A stretch of 64,000 nucleotides of DNA. It comes from Hippopus hippopus. Its lineage: Eukaryota; Mollusca; Bivalvia; Cardiida; Cardiidae. The notes under the pieces were generated by a model. That model ran no database searches and was not told the DNA's origin. It saw only the letters and a list, made by a program, of their open reading frames with translations. The DNA lies in NCBI GenBank assembly GCA_946811185.2, contig OX328101.1:18150122-18214121 (forward strand). The letters run 5' to 3'. Both the position numbers and the translations under genes were made by a program. Of the stretch, positions 30,201 through 42,199 are shown piece by piece; position 1 is the stretch's first letter, and each line of letters opens with the position of its first letter.

Positions 30201-30280
30201 TGCATCAAACTTAAGTATAATACTGTGATAAGTAAATGAGTAACATCACAAGTTGCATTGATTATAAAACACCCCTCGTA
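27214..30280 (+). mobile_element. Mariner element interrupted by about 1.75 kb of foreign DNA
   Basis: Inverted ends TACGAGGGTTGTTTTATAATTGATGCAAC (27214) and its mirror ending CCCCTCGTA (30280) are flanked by TA. Transposase pieces: 27490-27970 with RAGREQVENLKHSGRPKT, HVKWAKQLL and the catalytic TGDETWVHFF region; 29720-30170 with AIQIPVPKGKSVTATFYEKC and DHEKC-like C-terminal phrases. Several stops and frameshifts are present. Total length minus the block at about 27990-29710 gives about 1.3 kb, the normal mariner size. Confidence 0.85.
27990..29710. other. Block inserted inside the mariner copy, unidentified
   Basis: It holds a 34-bp tandem duplication with CCAGAACGAAATG(T/C)TTCCGGGTCGTAG at 28110-28175 and an 84-codon minus frame at 28379-28633 that I do not recognise and would not call a gene. 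No terminal repeats were found. Confidence 0.5.
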
Positions 30281-30394
30281 GGAGATCAAATGACCTAAAA
30301 AATGGTACCAATATCAAATAATTTCAATAATGGGTATCAAAAAAGTAATGCCAAAACCCCATGCACAGTTTATTTTGCGTTTAAGTATTTCTAA

Positions 30395-30612
30395 TTATAA
30401 ATAGCCTCAAAACGTAGAGCTGGCTATTTACAGTTCATAAACAAAAGCTTAGAATAGGATGTTTACAGATTTCTTTCAACACCCAAAAAACGTACAATAG
30501 GCTGTTTACAGCTAAATGTCAATACAGCCCAAAAACGTAGAATAATTATGCTTTCTACAGTTAAGTGTGTTAAATAGGAAATCCTACGTTTTTTTGGCTA
30601 TTGACAGTTAAA
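30395..30612 (+). repeat. Irregular minisatellite, right block
   Basis: GGCTATTTACAGTT, GGCTGTTTACAGCTAA and GGCTATTGACAGTTAA units with CCCAAAAACGTAG spacers, as at 25868-26180. Confidence 0.7.
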
Positions 30613-30824
30613 ATGGTAAACATACAAAACGTTGTTTGTACAGATAATGTCCTTGTTTCACATATACTTGGTCGCAAGTTTGAATCTCAGCATACGAGAA
30701 CTGTCACTTTAAATCTTATCGATAAAATGTTTGGAAGATGTGGAGTCAAAATACCAAACATCAAGTTATTGTTTCATTCAGAAACAACACATGGTATGAA
30801 AGAATCTAAATACAGAAAGACAAA

Positions 30825-30930
30825 ACAATGAAATTTGCCATTGAGGAGTAGAAAATATTGTTGGAAACGAAGAATATGCTTTTTTCCCCACAATGTTTTC
30901 ACGGGCCTTCTTTCCCAGGTTCGTTAGTAC
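30825..30930 (+). repeat. TTAA MITE fragment
   Basis: GTAGAAAATATTGTTGGAAAC, then CCCCACAATGTTTTCACGGGCC; family centre only. Confidence 0.55.
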
Positions 30931-31220
30931 TTGCCATTGTTAAATAAATTTGAGTAAGTCCCAGTCATAAAAAAATGATACGAGCTGATGATTATCTGAT
31001 ACCATTTAAGTGTTTACAATCGATCATTTTAGTATCTGATAGATACAAGTTTACTGAGCCCGATTACGTTTAGTACAACCTCATTCCGGGCCGACACGAG
31101 CAGGCTCTGTAATTATTGCAGTCCGTGTTTCTTTGTGACAGTTATACATGTAAGAAATAACCGTTTTACCATAAACATTTTAAGTGTTACAACTTTTCTA
31201 TTTGTTACTTAACCCTTGTA
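30931..31220. other. No gene recognised
   Basis: Nothing recognisable between the MITE fragment and the SINE. Confidence 0.4.
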
Positions 31221-31524
31221 CCGAGCCCCGGTAGTTCACTCGGTAGTGTGCAGGACTTGAGAAAAGGGGTCGCTGGTTCGATCCCCGGCTAGGCCAATTT
31301 CTTTCCGAGGATTGATGATAGTCATTGCGACAGGATTAATTCCTCTCTCACCGCTGTTTATTGTTTCGACGCTGGTTATGTGTGAGAGCAGCCAGTGGTT
31401 TGGAAAGAATACTGTGCGGAGTACTGGTAAAAGAAACTCTAGGAAGGCATGGATAGGTGCATTGGCCATCGTGATATAACTGAAATGATGTTGAAAACGG
31501 CGTTAACACCATACAATCAATCAA
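31221..31524 (+). mobile_element. tRNA-derived SINE, family 2
   Basis: A box TAGTTCACTCGGT, B box GGTTCGATCCCC, the body and the ATACAATCAATCA tail as at 19636. Intact in structure. Confidence 0.85.
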
Positions 31525-31570
31525 GTAACTTAACACTTACAGAGCTGAACCTGGATATAATTTCTGATGC

Positions 31571-31634
31571 GGACAGTGTAGATCAAGATCAGAATGCACA
31601 GAACGTACAGTCTGATCTTGGATCTACACTGTCC
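31571..31634. repeat. Short palindromic MITE (GGACAGTGTAGATC family)
   Basis: GGACAGTGTAGATCAAGATCAGA faces TCTGATCTTGGATCTACACTGTCC across a centre of about 18 bases. Other good copies: 56623-56687, 58708-58770, 60651-60714. Weaker ones: 42053-42112, 48668-48725, 51992-52054, 53099-53158, 53237-53294, and fragments at 35283-35395, 39400-39540 and 45890-45950. Confidence 0.85.
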
Positions 31635-31691
31635 ACCAGTTTGCAAGCTGTTTTGCCAAGAACAGCATTGGAATTGCAATATCTGCTTTTT

Positions 31692-33971
31692 AGCTCATCT
31701 GAGCACGAAGTGCTCAGGATGAGCTATGTGATCACTCACCGTCCGTCGGCGTCCGTCGTCCGTCCGTCCGTCCGGCGTCCGTCCGTCCGTTCACATTTCT
31801 TTGTTTACACTCTAGCATCTACAAATATTAACCAATCAGCACCAAACTTGGTCAAAATATATATGACCCTAAGATCTCGGATGAGTTTGATTATGAGTGT
31901 AATCGGACCAGAACAACTGGGGTTATTTGCCCTTGAATTAGAAAAATTGCTATATTTGACTTTGTTTACACTCTAGCATCTACAATTTTTAACAAATCAA
32001 CATCAAACTTGGTCAAAATACTTATAAGCATAAGATCTCGGATGAGTTCGATTATGGGTGTAATCGGACCAGAACAACTGGGGTTATTTGCCCTTGAATT
32101 AGAAAAATTGCTATATTTGACTTTGTTTACACTCTAGCATCTACAAATATCAACCAATCAGCACCAAACTTGGTCGAAATATATATGACCATAAGATCTC
32201 GGATGAGTTCGATTATGGGTGTAATCGGACCAGAACAACTGGGGTTATTTGCCCTTGAATTAGAAAAATTGCTATATTTGACTTTGTTTACACTCTAGCA
32301 TCTACAATTATTAACCAATCAGCACGAAACTTGGTCAAAATATATATGACCCTAAGATCTCGGATGAGTTCGATTATGGGTGTAATCGGACCAGAACAAC
32401 TGGAGTTATTTGCCCTTGAATTAGAAAAATTGCTATATTTGACTTTATTTACACTCTAGCATCTACAAATATCAACCAATCAGCACGAAACGTGGTCAAA
32501 ATATATATGACCATAAGATCTCGGGTGAGTTCGATTATGGGTGTAATCGGACCAGAACAACTGAAGTTATTTGCCCTTGAATTAGAAAAATTGCTATATT
32601 TGACTTTGTTTACACTCTAGCATCTACAAATATCAACCAATCAGCACCAAATTTGGTCGAAATATATATGACTATAAGATCTCGGATGAGTTCGATTATG
32701 GGTGTAATCGGACCAGAACAACTGGGGTTATTTGCCCTTGAATTAGAAAAATTGCTATATTTGACTTTGTTTACACTCTAGCATCTACAAATATTAACCA
32801 ATCAGCACGAAACTTGGTCAAAATATATATGACCCTAAGATCTCGGATGAGTTCGATTATGGGTGTAATCGGACCAGAACAACTGAGGTTTTTTGCCCTT
32901 GAATTAGAAAAATTGCTATATTTGACTTTGTTTACACTCTAGCATCTACAATTTTTAACCAATCAACATCAAACTTGGTCAAAATACTTATAAGCATAAG
33001 ATCTCGGATGAGTTCAATTCATCTGACCAGAACGACTGGAGTTATTTGCCCTTGAATTAGAAAGTTCTGTAGAATAGTTCTTTGTCCGGAGCATAACTTT
33101 GTCATCTCCAGTCCGATTGACTTGAAACTTGGCATTTGTAGTTGTTGCAATAATACAGAGTGCAGTGTGAAAGAACCATAACTCTACCTCGTACTGTCTA
33201 TGAGTTATTTCCCTTTGATCGTCATTTTTACAGCATTTTCTGCTTGTCCAGAATATAACTTTGTCATCTCAAGCCTGAACATCTGCAAATTTGGTATGCA
33301 TGATTGTTGAAAAATTACGGAGTGCAGTGCACAAGAACCATAACTCTTCCTAGCACGAATTTTGAGTTATTCCCCTTTGACCTTCATTTTATAGCATTTC
33401 TTCCTTGTCCGGAGCAAAACTTTGTCATCTTAAGTAGGAATGACATGAAATATGGTATGCTTATTTGTTGCAATATGTGGAAGTGCAGTGCGCAAGAATT
33501 GTAACTCTACCTCGTGCTGTCTTTGAGTTATTTCCCTTTGATCATCTTTCTTACAGCATTTAGTGCTTGTCCGGAATATAACTTTGTCATCTCAAGTCAG
33601 AACGACTTCAAACTTGGTATGCATGTTTGTTGCAATTTTACCGAGTACAGTGCGCAAGAACAATAACTCTGCCTAGCACAGATTTTTAATAATTCCACTT
33701 TGATCTTCATTTTTACAGTATTTCTTGCTTGTCTGGAACGGAACAAATTGACTTGAGACTTGGTAAACATGTTTGTTGCATTACCTGCCCTTTGCGATTA
33801 GGATACCTCCTTGACAACTGGCGGTGGGACGGGCTTATCTTGCGACAATTTGCCGCTCTTGTTTCATTATCATTTGGCCTTGAACCTCTATATTTGGTAT
33901 TTATCTTCATTGTAGACCTTTACTGCTTAGTACTCAGGTGAGCGATATAGGACCATCATGGTCCTCTTGTT
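31692..33971 (+). mobile_element. Helentron-like non-autonomous element with internal tandem repeats
   Basis: Starts with an imperfect palindrome AGCTCATCTGAGCAC...GTGCTCAGGATGAGCT (31692-31725), then CGTCCGTCC runs, the 161-bp array, a second array of about five related 150-170-bp units (33082-33750, each starting TTGTCC(G/A)GA), and ends CTCAGGTGAGCGATATAGGACCATCATGGTCCTCTTGTT. The element at 50134-51651 shares both termini in opposite orientation. No protein is encoded. The Helentron/HINE label is inferred from the hairpin ends. Confidence 0.65.
31800..33070 (+). repeat. Eight tandem units of exactly 161 bp
   Basis: TTTG(A)TTTACACTCTAGCATCTAC recurs at 31800, 31961, 32122, 32283, 32444, 32605, 32766 and 32927. 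The spacing is 161 bp every time, with only base substitutions between units until the last one shortens. Confidence 0.95.
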
Positions 33972-34307
33972 TTATTAGTGGCTGACTAATTATTTAGCAC
34001 TACAACTGTTGATGGTTAAATTCAGAACTCAACGTGCGAACGTATTTGAATCAAACGCATGGTAAACGTAATGACTCATAAAACACAAATCCAGTCACTT
34101 ATTTCTCAGCATCTATCGCTATGTTATGGTAGCGGAACTGAAATTTTCAAATTTGCAGAAAAGAAGAAGTGCAAAATAATGAAACTTACAATAACGAAAC
34201 AGTGATAGTTATTTACTGCTACATCGGATACATCCCTTCCTGCTCACTGAACAGCTGCAAAGCGACAAAAAAGTATTCCCAACGGTCGTTACATTATCAG
34301 TTGTACG
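33972..34307. other. No gene recognised
   Basis: No feature supported. Confidence 0.4.
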
Positions 34308-34432
34308 GTCAGGTGGCAGCGGACTTGGAAACTTGTCCATGGCTGTGGGGAATCATGTCGCCGACTCGCCGGCTCGGGGCGACATGATTCCCTAGACCTG
34401 TGAACAAGTTTCAAAGTCCCCTGCCACCTGAC
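34308..34432. repeat. 125-bp hairpin
   Basis: GTCAGGTGGCAG and GGGGAATCATGTCGCC on the left pair with GGCGACATGATTCCC and CTGCCACCTGAC on the right across a short CG-rich loop (GACTCGCCGGCTCGG). Likely a fold-back MITE. Confidence 0.8.
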
Positions 34433-36598
34433 CCTACAAAGAATTTATTATATACTGCAACGTTTTACCTTTCAAACGTGAATTTAGCGAAATTTCCCTG
34501 TTTTATTGTCTCACGTATTGAGTACCCTGACGAAAGAGAAATTCCTTCTGAGCGCCCAAATTCACTGAAAACTGACGTCATTGAGAACTGATGTCACTGA
34601 AACCTTGGTAAAACGTGCAGTTTGGTGCATGAACTTGATGCTGTCACTTTGATAGACATTCGACCTATTTTTATTTAAACATGGATTTAAACAACTCCAA
34701 TGTAAGTATATGCATATAAATGATTTGTTGGCAAAAGTATACTACCATTAATTGCCTCAAACGACCATTAGGTTATCTATGTAACGTTACAATGTATTAG
34801 TTTCGACACTTCATAATCTGCTTACCTGACGAAGGGATGGCTCGGTATTTGTTTTAGAATGGCAACAAACGATAATATAGATTTATGTAACTATATTCAT
34901 TGATTCTCGAAACTAATCCTTTCTTTCCGCTTTAACGACAACCATCAAGGGAAACTAGTAATAATATGGTGCAGGCTACTTAGTATGTTTGTCTTGTGGG
35001 CGGCTTGTATCGATCAACGCCGCCATTTTGGACGTTGTGTTGATAGTGTAGTTATGTATACGGGGCTCCCGAAAGGGAAACTGCTTTTACGTGGATTTTG
35101 CCAGTGTACCGGAATATATGTTCGAGGCGTATTATCCAATCAGATCGCGAGAAATTTCTTTGTAGTATAATAATAAGTTATTAACCTTGGCATATGCAGA
35201 ATAAATAAAATGGACTTTCTCAATCAGGGAAGGTACAGACCAAAACATTGCAATTTCAAGTGTGATTTTGCATGATCTACAAATAGACATAGTAGAATTA
35301 AAATCATACTGCATGTTCTGCGTAGTTTTATCTTGATCTAGAGTGTCCGTAAAAGAAGTCTGATCTTGATCTACATTGTCCACGTCCACATAAACAGGTA
35401 AAGTTGTATTCAGCGCTTTAAGGTTTAAAAAATTACAGGGTAAATAATACAGTAGGTAAAGTATTGCTGTAGCAGTCGGCTTAACAAAGCTCCGAAATGT
35501 CATTTCTAATCTACACTGAAAATATTTTCGACAGGTCAACTTTCTCGGATGTCCAAAATGACTGATCTGCGCAGTCTAATGGAATGTAGAGTGGAACGTG
35601 ACTCGCCTTTCTTGCTGGAGTCTCCAGCTGTTGGGAATTCATTCCAAATATAGAGCCGCGAATTTTTTTAGTTCTGAGTGAACGGTTTGCTGGTCATATA
35701 CGGATATGGTCGGTATGCTGATGTCGTACTTTTGATTACATGCACGACATAGAAAACTCGATCTTCGATCGCAAATTGGATCCTTAGGGAAACGATCCCT
35801 TGGTCGTTGATCTGCGCCCGCCGTCATGCTGTGTGCTTACGACGGATTTCAACGAGCACCCGTGTACCAAAAGAGGCTTTATCGGTTTGTAGTTCAAATG
35901 TGATCGTCGACAGTGTCTGTCGTGTTATCTGTCGAAGGTCTGGTAGTTGCCATTCATTATTTTCATGGTCACAATCGTTTGACATTGATCTTCTCCGGGT
36001 AGGTTCTCTTATCATACAGGTAGCGGTGGATTTAAAATGCATTACCGACCTTGATGGAGCGAGTTTAAGCAACTTTTGTCAGAGCCTTACCGCCATGCCA
36101 GCTGTTCTCATTCCTTGCAGGGAAAAAATCATTAACACGGACTACGATAGATAATAAATGTAAATGTAAGTCAGAATAAAAGTCAGATCTTGGTTGTCCT
36201 TTTTTTTTTTTTATTGCCATGTGATGCAAAGGTTACATGGCTAGTAGTCTCGCCAAATTAACTGGTTTTTCTATCAACCACGTTGCGGCTACCATTACCA
36301 AAGACTAAATTCAATTTCACTGTTACTATAATCGACCACAATTGATCAGAACATCTCGAAATCTCACGTACCTTTTCTTCGAACGTCTCTATATCTACTT
36401 ATTTGGATATAACTCTTATAGTGGATTTGGCCCAGATGAGAAATTTTAACGCATTTTGAATCAGCAACCTACATGTACCTGGATATGTGCTTTGGTCTAA
36501 TACAACACAGATGTTGAACCACATTCTGGATTCTCTGAATAAATGATGCAAGTTCTGCAGATAGGGCACTTGATTGCTTTCTCTCACCATCAAATTTT
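34433..36598. other. No assignable gene; unresolved minus frames
   Basis: Two adjacent minus frames (36072-35824 and 35827-35639) share ATGA at their junction and contain cysteine pairs (FLCRACNQKYD), but I cannot link them to a family. Copies of the GTAGATC palindrome lie near 35283-35395. The rest is featureless. Confidence 0.4.
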
Positions 36599-38349
36599 AC
36601 GCTGACTGCCAAACACGGCTAATCACGACTATAGCCTTTTTTTCCCATTAAATCGGTGATTTTCTTCCGCTCTGTCTGTCTGGAATAAACGTTGTCTCAT
36701 ACTTTGGTATATGGATAATAGTAAAAGTGGCAGTGTTAAACACAGGCACTGTGCAAAGAGATTATAATGTCCAGCTACTTACATATTTATCTATTATACA
36801 TGCTGCCTAATATGTTGTGCTTTCTTCTCTTGAAGTTGTTCAGCAATTGCATTTCAAAGTACAAGTTCTCTTATCTTGTCTTTCTGAATACTTCATTCGC
36901 AGCGACCCCCACGCCTCAATGATGTTTTTGCGTTTCAGGTAACTGTAAAATCTCCTTGCTTTTCTCTGACTCTCTTCTCTTTTTTCCAACTTTCTTGAAA
37001 GTTCCAAGTTGACCTCCCTTGTAATTAAGTTGAACTTTTAGGATATTTAAAGAATATCTAATGCTGTCCCTTGGTACCAAGTCGTCTATTCTGGATTTTC
37101 TTAGACCGCATGAGTTGGTTGAATGTCAAAGACAGGACAGATCAAGGCATTGCGACAATATAACCATTAACCTTCATCATACCATGTGGGATCCATATGG
37201 ACCCCACATGGTTCTCTGTCTATGATGAAAAGTTGAAGCTGCAGGTAACTGTCATTCTAGGAGTTTGTTACTAAACCTATTCTTAACCTGAATTTACATA
37301 GGAACTTTAGTGGCTTCAGAGTGACTGAAATATAAAACCCAAAATCTGTTGGGGTCTGTGCGGACCCCAGGCAATATCATTATCATTTATATATCACGAA
37401 TGTTATACTCACCTCATACTCACGATCTATATATTATTTCCAGTGAGAACAAAAAAGTCAATAAATAATACCAGGAGTAGTTGATTTTCAGTTACTGAAC
37501 TTACACAAATAATATTCTGAACATTTGTGCACAAGAAATCGAGAATGATACAAGTTTATGACTGGGGTCCACAGGGACCCCACTTGGAATGATTAAGTTG
37601 GGAAATGTGTCGGTAGCATGAAAGTTAAAATATTTGTATTTTTACGTCAACGTTAGTTTGTTGTCACATAAAGAGAGCGTTTTGATTAAACCAGGGTCCG
37701 TATTTATCAACCATTCTAAATTGCGTTTTTAGCCTTACTTTCAAGTGTTACTATGTATTTGGCTTAGCCAATCAAATATTGGATATCTTACTAAATTAAG
37801 AATTTGACTAAGGTTGCGGTTTAAAATGGTTTATGATTACAGCCCATAGAATTGGACATTACGAACGCGAGGAATAAAAAAAATACGCACACTGTTTCAT
37901 AAATATTTCTAATCAGTTTCTGTGCATAAATATTGCTGTTTCTTTGTTTTGTTCAAGTGTCCAAGTTTGATTTCATGAAACTGAAAACACAAAGAAAATC
38001 TTTAAAATCTGAGTTTCCTTCTGATACACACCCTTTGGAATCTTTGAAACTCATTGTTGAAAATACTCAAATCGTATCCTATCAATATTGTGCTTACCTT
38101 CACAATCAAGGAACGCGCCTATTTAGATGATTGTGTTAGTTTCCTTGTCAATACAGTTCTGAAATAATGTATTGAACTTGTTATCATATATCTAATGCAT
38201 AACTGATTCTTGGCGATATTACAGTTTGTTGCAGAGCCCGGAGATAAATGCAGTGTGTTGCTTAATGTGTCAGGCGGAGACAAAGGGGAAACTGGTACCC
38301 ATTAAGACTCAGTTGTACCAGCAATAATTAGATCACCGTCTTGATAATA
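36599..38349. repeat. Region with three GGGTCC/GGACCC hairpins; no gene
   Basis: TGTGGGATCCATATGGACCCCACA (37189-37212), GGGGTCTGTGCGGACCCC and GGGGTCCACAGGGACCCC (37564-37581) recur within 400 bp. A partial CACCAACC-type MITE lies at 37701-37840. No coding pattern was seen. Confidence 0.5.
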
Positions 38350-38525
38350 TTAACCCTTTATGAAACAATCCTGAATTTTAACGACCGTGTTGAATAAAGC
38401 CTCTGAAACCACCCGGGGACAAAGGAGAAAATGCTGGTAACCTGCATTTTCTCCATTACCCACTATGTTTTGTTTTCTAGTCTTTCTCAGACTATTCCAC
38501 CATTCGAATTGTCGTCTGCTATTCC
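38350..38525 (-). repeat. TTAA MITE copy
   Basis: TTAACCCTTTATGAAACAATCC at the left, core GGAGAAAATGCTGGTAACC / GCATTTTCTCC, then GAATTGTCGTCTGC; the right TTAA is lost. Confidence 0.75.
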
Positions 38526-38871
38526 TTCCCTTTACGGAAGAGTCCAAAAGCATGGTGTTTGGTTAAGTTACACTACGACAATCTCGTACAATACAAAAAA
38601 TCACACAGGTGAAGGTTTAAAGCACCTAGGGTTAATGCAAGGCACTCGAGATAGGTCGAATTAACTCTGCAGCTGACGTAAATTGACGCAAAACTGTAAC
38701 AATTACTACACCTGGGACAGCTTTCACGAAAAAACTTCAGTCTCTTATTTTACCAAAAATCACTAACATTCTCCGATTCTGACTTCAGTAAATTTCGTTA
38801 TTTATGTCGCATTTCACTAACAATTCAATTCAATCATAGCCAACTTTCACAGACATGCCTAATCAGCAGTC

Positions 38872-39005
38872 TCGAATACCAACAAATCGATGAAAATAAT
38901 CGATATCATACGTAAAGGTTCGGGAGTTTCCGCAGTTTCCCGAACTTAAACCGATATTCGATACCCCGCAGCTATAAAAGATAAGAGAAACGTAACATTA
39001 CGTAA
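38872..39005. repeat. Dispersed repeat shared with 62446-62592
   Basis: Both loci carry CAACAAATCGATGAAAATAATCGATATCATACGTAAAGGTTCGGGAGTTTCC-type sequence in order and end in AAGAGAAACGTAAC(A/G)TTAC. Confidence 0.85.
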
Positions 39006-40122
39006 CAGAAGCCTGCTTCAAATTTACAATCCTTGCCTAGACTGGACATATATCTGGCGTGTTTGGGGTTTTTTTCGGATTTCAACCTAAACCCTTTGTC
39101 AGCTAAAGGACAGTGTAGCCCTTCAAGATCAGTATCAGACTGCAAAGAATGTGCATCCATATCAGACTGCTCAGAATATTGGATTTACATTGGTCATCAG
39201 ATACAGCAAGATTTTTCTTAGGAAAAGACCATTGAAATGGCTATATTTGAGCAGGGATCTTATTTGAGCTTTGTTTGTCGGTTTGTAATGCATCCATTCC
39301 TCAGTTTAAGGGTTAAGTTTGGATTCTCTGAAACATCAACTGATCCCTGCTGTTCGGCCCTTAAACTGCTCTGTGCGACTAAGTGCGCTTTTTGCTGACA
39401 ATGTAGACCAATAATTAGTAAACTGCACAAAAAAGTAGTCTGATCTTGAAATCTAATCCATCCAGAAGCACTTTTGCTGACAGTGTAGAATAATAACAGG
39501 ATGCACAAAACAAGTAGTCTGATCATGGACCTAATCGATTTTATGCACAGTGCGTCGAGTTTTTTTTTTTTTGTTGTTGTTAAAAAAAAATCGTTGTTAT
39601 TGCAGTATCAACAGTTTGCTGAGTCAAGCAAAAATCGGCATTTTGGGAGTCCCGTGCTATATGCGGCAGTTAAATATCTTAGCAAATTCTTAGCAAATAC
39701 ATGTAATCCCATGGTTTTACGTGTCGCCTTTTCTCACAATGTCTATCACTATTATTAATAGTTCTATCAAGATGTTTCCATTTTGAGCGAGTCTGAATGT
39801 TGCATACACCGTTTTAGGAACAACTTAGGTCTATCTATGCAATGAACTATATTTTGATACATAAAGATGGGTACAACCTTTTTTTGGTTATGCTTTTTAC
39901 AGGTTGCGTCGTTTTAAATATGGAAGAATCAAGCCCCTCACTGTTTAGGCTAATTCTTACCAATGAACAATTAAAATATAAAAATTGTTAAAAGGGGAAC
40001 GCTTGAAAAACGGGAGATACTATTTGATTGATGTAAAAAATATAGTTGTTTGGAAAAGTCGGAGATCAACTACAAGGTCGTTAGAAGACGCATTTTGTAC
40101 AACAATAGGTTAAATTTGTTAA
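39006..40122. other. No gene recognised
   Basis: Fragments of the GTAGATC palindrome family near 39400-39540, a CAGGGATCTTAT half palindrome near 39250, and poly-T runs. Confidence 0.4.
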
Positions 40123-40337
40123 TTAAGTCTTCACCAAACGACAAAATTTTAGACTCGTCCAATTTTAGACTACATGTATTTTGTTAAGACAAATAATAGG
40201 TGACTCAGACGATGAGTCCTAAAAGGATCAAAAACAGAGCGAGAAAAAGAGTAAATACAATTACTTTTTACAAGTTGTTTTCAAAAGCTTTCTACCACAG
40301 GATCGTTTAATCTCGGGACTGTGTGGTACAGGGTTAA
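40123..40337 (+). repeat. TTAA MITE copy
   Basis: TTAAGTCTTCACCAAACGACAAAATTTTAGAC at the start and CTGTGTGGTACAGGGTTAA at the end. The interior has diverged. Confidence 0.75.
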
Positions 40338-40340
40338 GTA

Positions 40341-40568
40341 TTAACTCTTTACCACACGAAAAAAATTTAGACTAGTCCAAATTGAAAGCATTTGCAGACG
40401 ACAAAATAAACATGACTCAAAAATTGAAACTTGACTCTAGAAGAATAGAAAACAGTGTGGGAAAAGGAGAAAATGCTGGTTACCAGCACTTTATCCTTTT
40501 CCCACAATGTTTTCAGAAGGCTTCTTCCTCTGGGCGTAAAAACCAGGGATTGTTTGGTAAAGGGTTAA
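40341..40568 (+). repeat. TTAA MITE, best complete copy (228 bp)
   Basis: TTAACTCTTTACCACACGA...GGTAAAGGGTTAA with TTAA at both ends. Contains GTCCAAATTGAAAGCATTTGCAGACGACA, the hairpin core GGAGAAAATGCTGGTTACCAGCA, and CCCACAATGTTTTC. It begins three bases after the preceding copy. Confidence 0.9.
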
Positions 40569-41029
40569 TTATCTTTTCCCACAGAGCAATTTCAAACGAT
40601 GCCATATCTCCGGGATTTTTCATGAGTCTGCAAGGGCTTACACGTAAATGATAATTATGCAGCATGTAACTTTTTAATTCACTGTTAAAGGAAAATTCGC
40701 TTGTTTTACCCCCTTTTGTCACTATACTCATTGTCTGTGTCAATTTTAATCTATCAGATCTAGTATTGTCATTCTTTTTACGGTTAATAGTCTTTGCAGA
40801 AGAAACTGATTGAGTGATGTAGAAAAAAAAATTTTTTTTTGAAAAGTAGGAGATAACTTGTAAAAAGTTATTGCGCCCGTTTCCATATTTTATCCTAAAC
40901 AGTCAACCGCAGGGTCGTTAGAAGTCGTACTTGTACAGTCACAGGTCAAATTTATTATAATCCATATCGATTTTTTTACATGTCCGCGAAAGTTGGCTAT
41001 GGTTGTCCGTTTTCAAACGTAGTCTGCCG

Positions 41030-41995
41030 TAGTAATACTACAGTCAATTAGGTTGAAGTAAGTTCGAAGTAGGTTCAAAATTGGCAAAAAGGGGAAACAT
41101 AAAAAGTCTAAGTAGGTTGAGCTACGTGTAAGTACGGTCAACTACATTCAACTGCGAGCAAAGTGGCTAGGATTAACTAGGGTATCACTAAGTCTAACTA
41201 CGGCTAACTATGTTACACTACGTATAAACTACCATGGTCCTAAGTACGCGCAAGTACGGTTAGTTAGTGTCAACCTCGTTAAGCTACGGTAAAAAGTTGT
41301 GGCTGCACCTGCTCAGTACGGGTAAACTAGTCGTTGTGCTGTGGGAAGTTGATGAGCCAGAAATTGCTGATCACTTATTCAGCCATGCCGCCTTGGAAGA
41401 AAAGATGGTTTCCAAAACTGCGGTCATCTACAGCACGCATTACGGTTAATTACGGTTAATTACGGTAAACCATAGCCCTCTGAAACTCCATTGGTCGATC
41501 AAGGGATAACGAAATTTTCATTATCGGACACCGTTACTGTAAATAGCACATTGGGGATTCCCTCTGTATCGTATATAGTAAGACTAGAAAGGATGTTAAT
41601 GAAAATTTGTGTATATTTCGTGATGTACAGGCGATGCACCAATGCACTATATGTGTTCTATGATCGACCAAGGAAAATTTTAGTGTTCCGTGATAGACCA
41701 ATAGAGCTTCAAAGGCCTGTGGGTTAACTAAGGTCAACTACGTTCACATTACGGTCTCGGTAGGGACACAACATCGTAATTAACCGTAACTTATTTTTGA
41801 ACATGTTCAAAAATTATTAACTTACTACGGAAAAATCATAAGTTCAAACTACGTTAATTACAACGTTGAACTAGGGTTATGTAAGTGTAACTACATTCAA
41901 CTACTTTTAATACGTTCAACTAAGGCCAACTATGACCATTTCCCACGACGTTCAACTACGTAAGGTGTGACCACGGCTTTACTGATAACGAAAAC
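41030..41995. repeat. Dense short repeats of CAACTACG / GTAAGTACGG
   Basis: Dozens of variants of (G)TCAACTACG, TTAACTACGG and AAGTACGG in both orientations occupy 41030-41300 and 41450-41990, with less repetitive DNA between. The layout, repeat-rich flanks around a core, resembles a non-autonomous DNA transposon with subterminal transposase-binding repeats. Termini were not fixed. Confidence 0.55.
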
Positions 41996-42199
41996 TTTTG
42001 CCAGCCTTTTAATCTTTATGATGCAGAGTGGGACTTAAAGCGCCTTTGCAGATAGTACAGATCAAGATTAGACTGCATAGAACGTGTAGTCTAAGCTTGG
42101 ATCTACATTATCTGATTGGCGCAACCATTTGGTTTAACTACTCAGAACTTGCATTTCTTTAAATTTTGGAAAAGTCTTGGGAATTGGACAAGAATAGCA

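Noticed and set aside
31449..31976. 175-codon plus-strand frame
   Set aside because: It runs through a SINE tail, a palindromic MITE and the start of a tandem-repeat element; the composition is that of the repeats.
31800..33070. CRISPR-like array
   Set aside because: The whole 161-bp unit is repeated without unique spacers, in a eukaryotic context, inside a transposable element.
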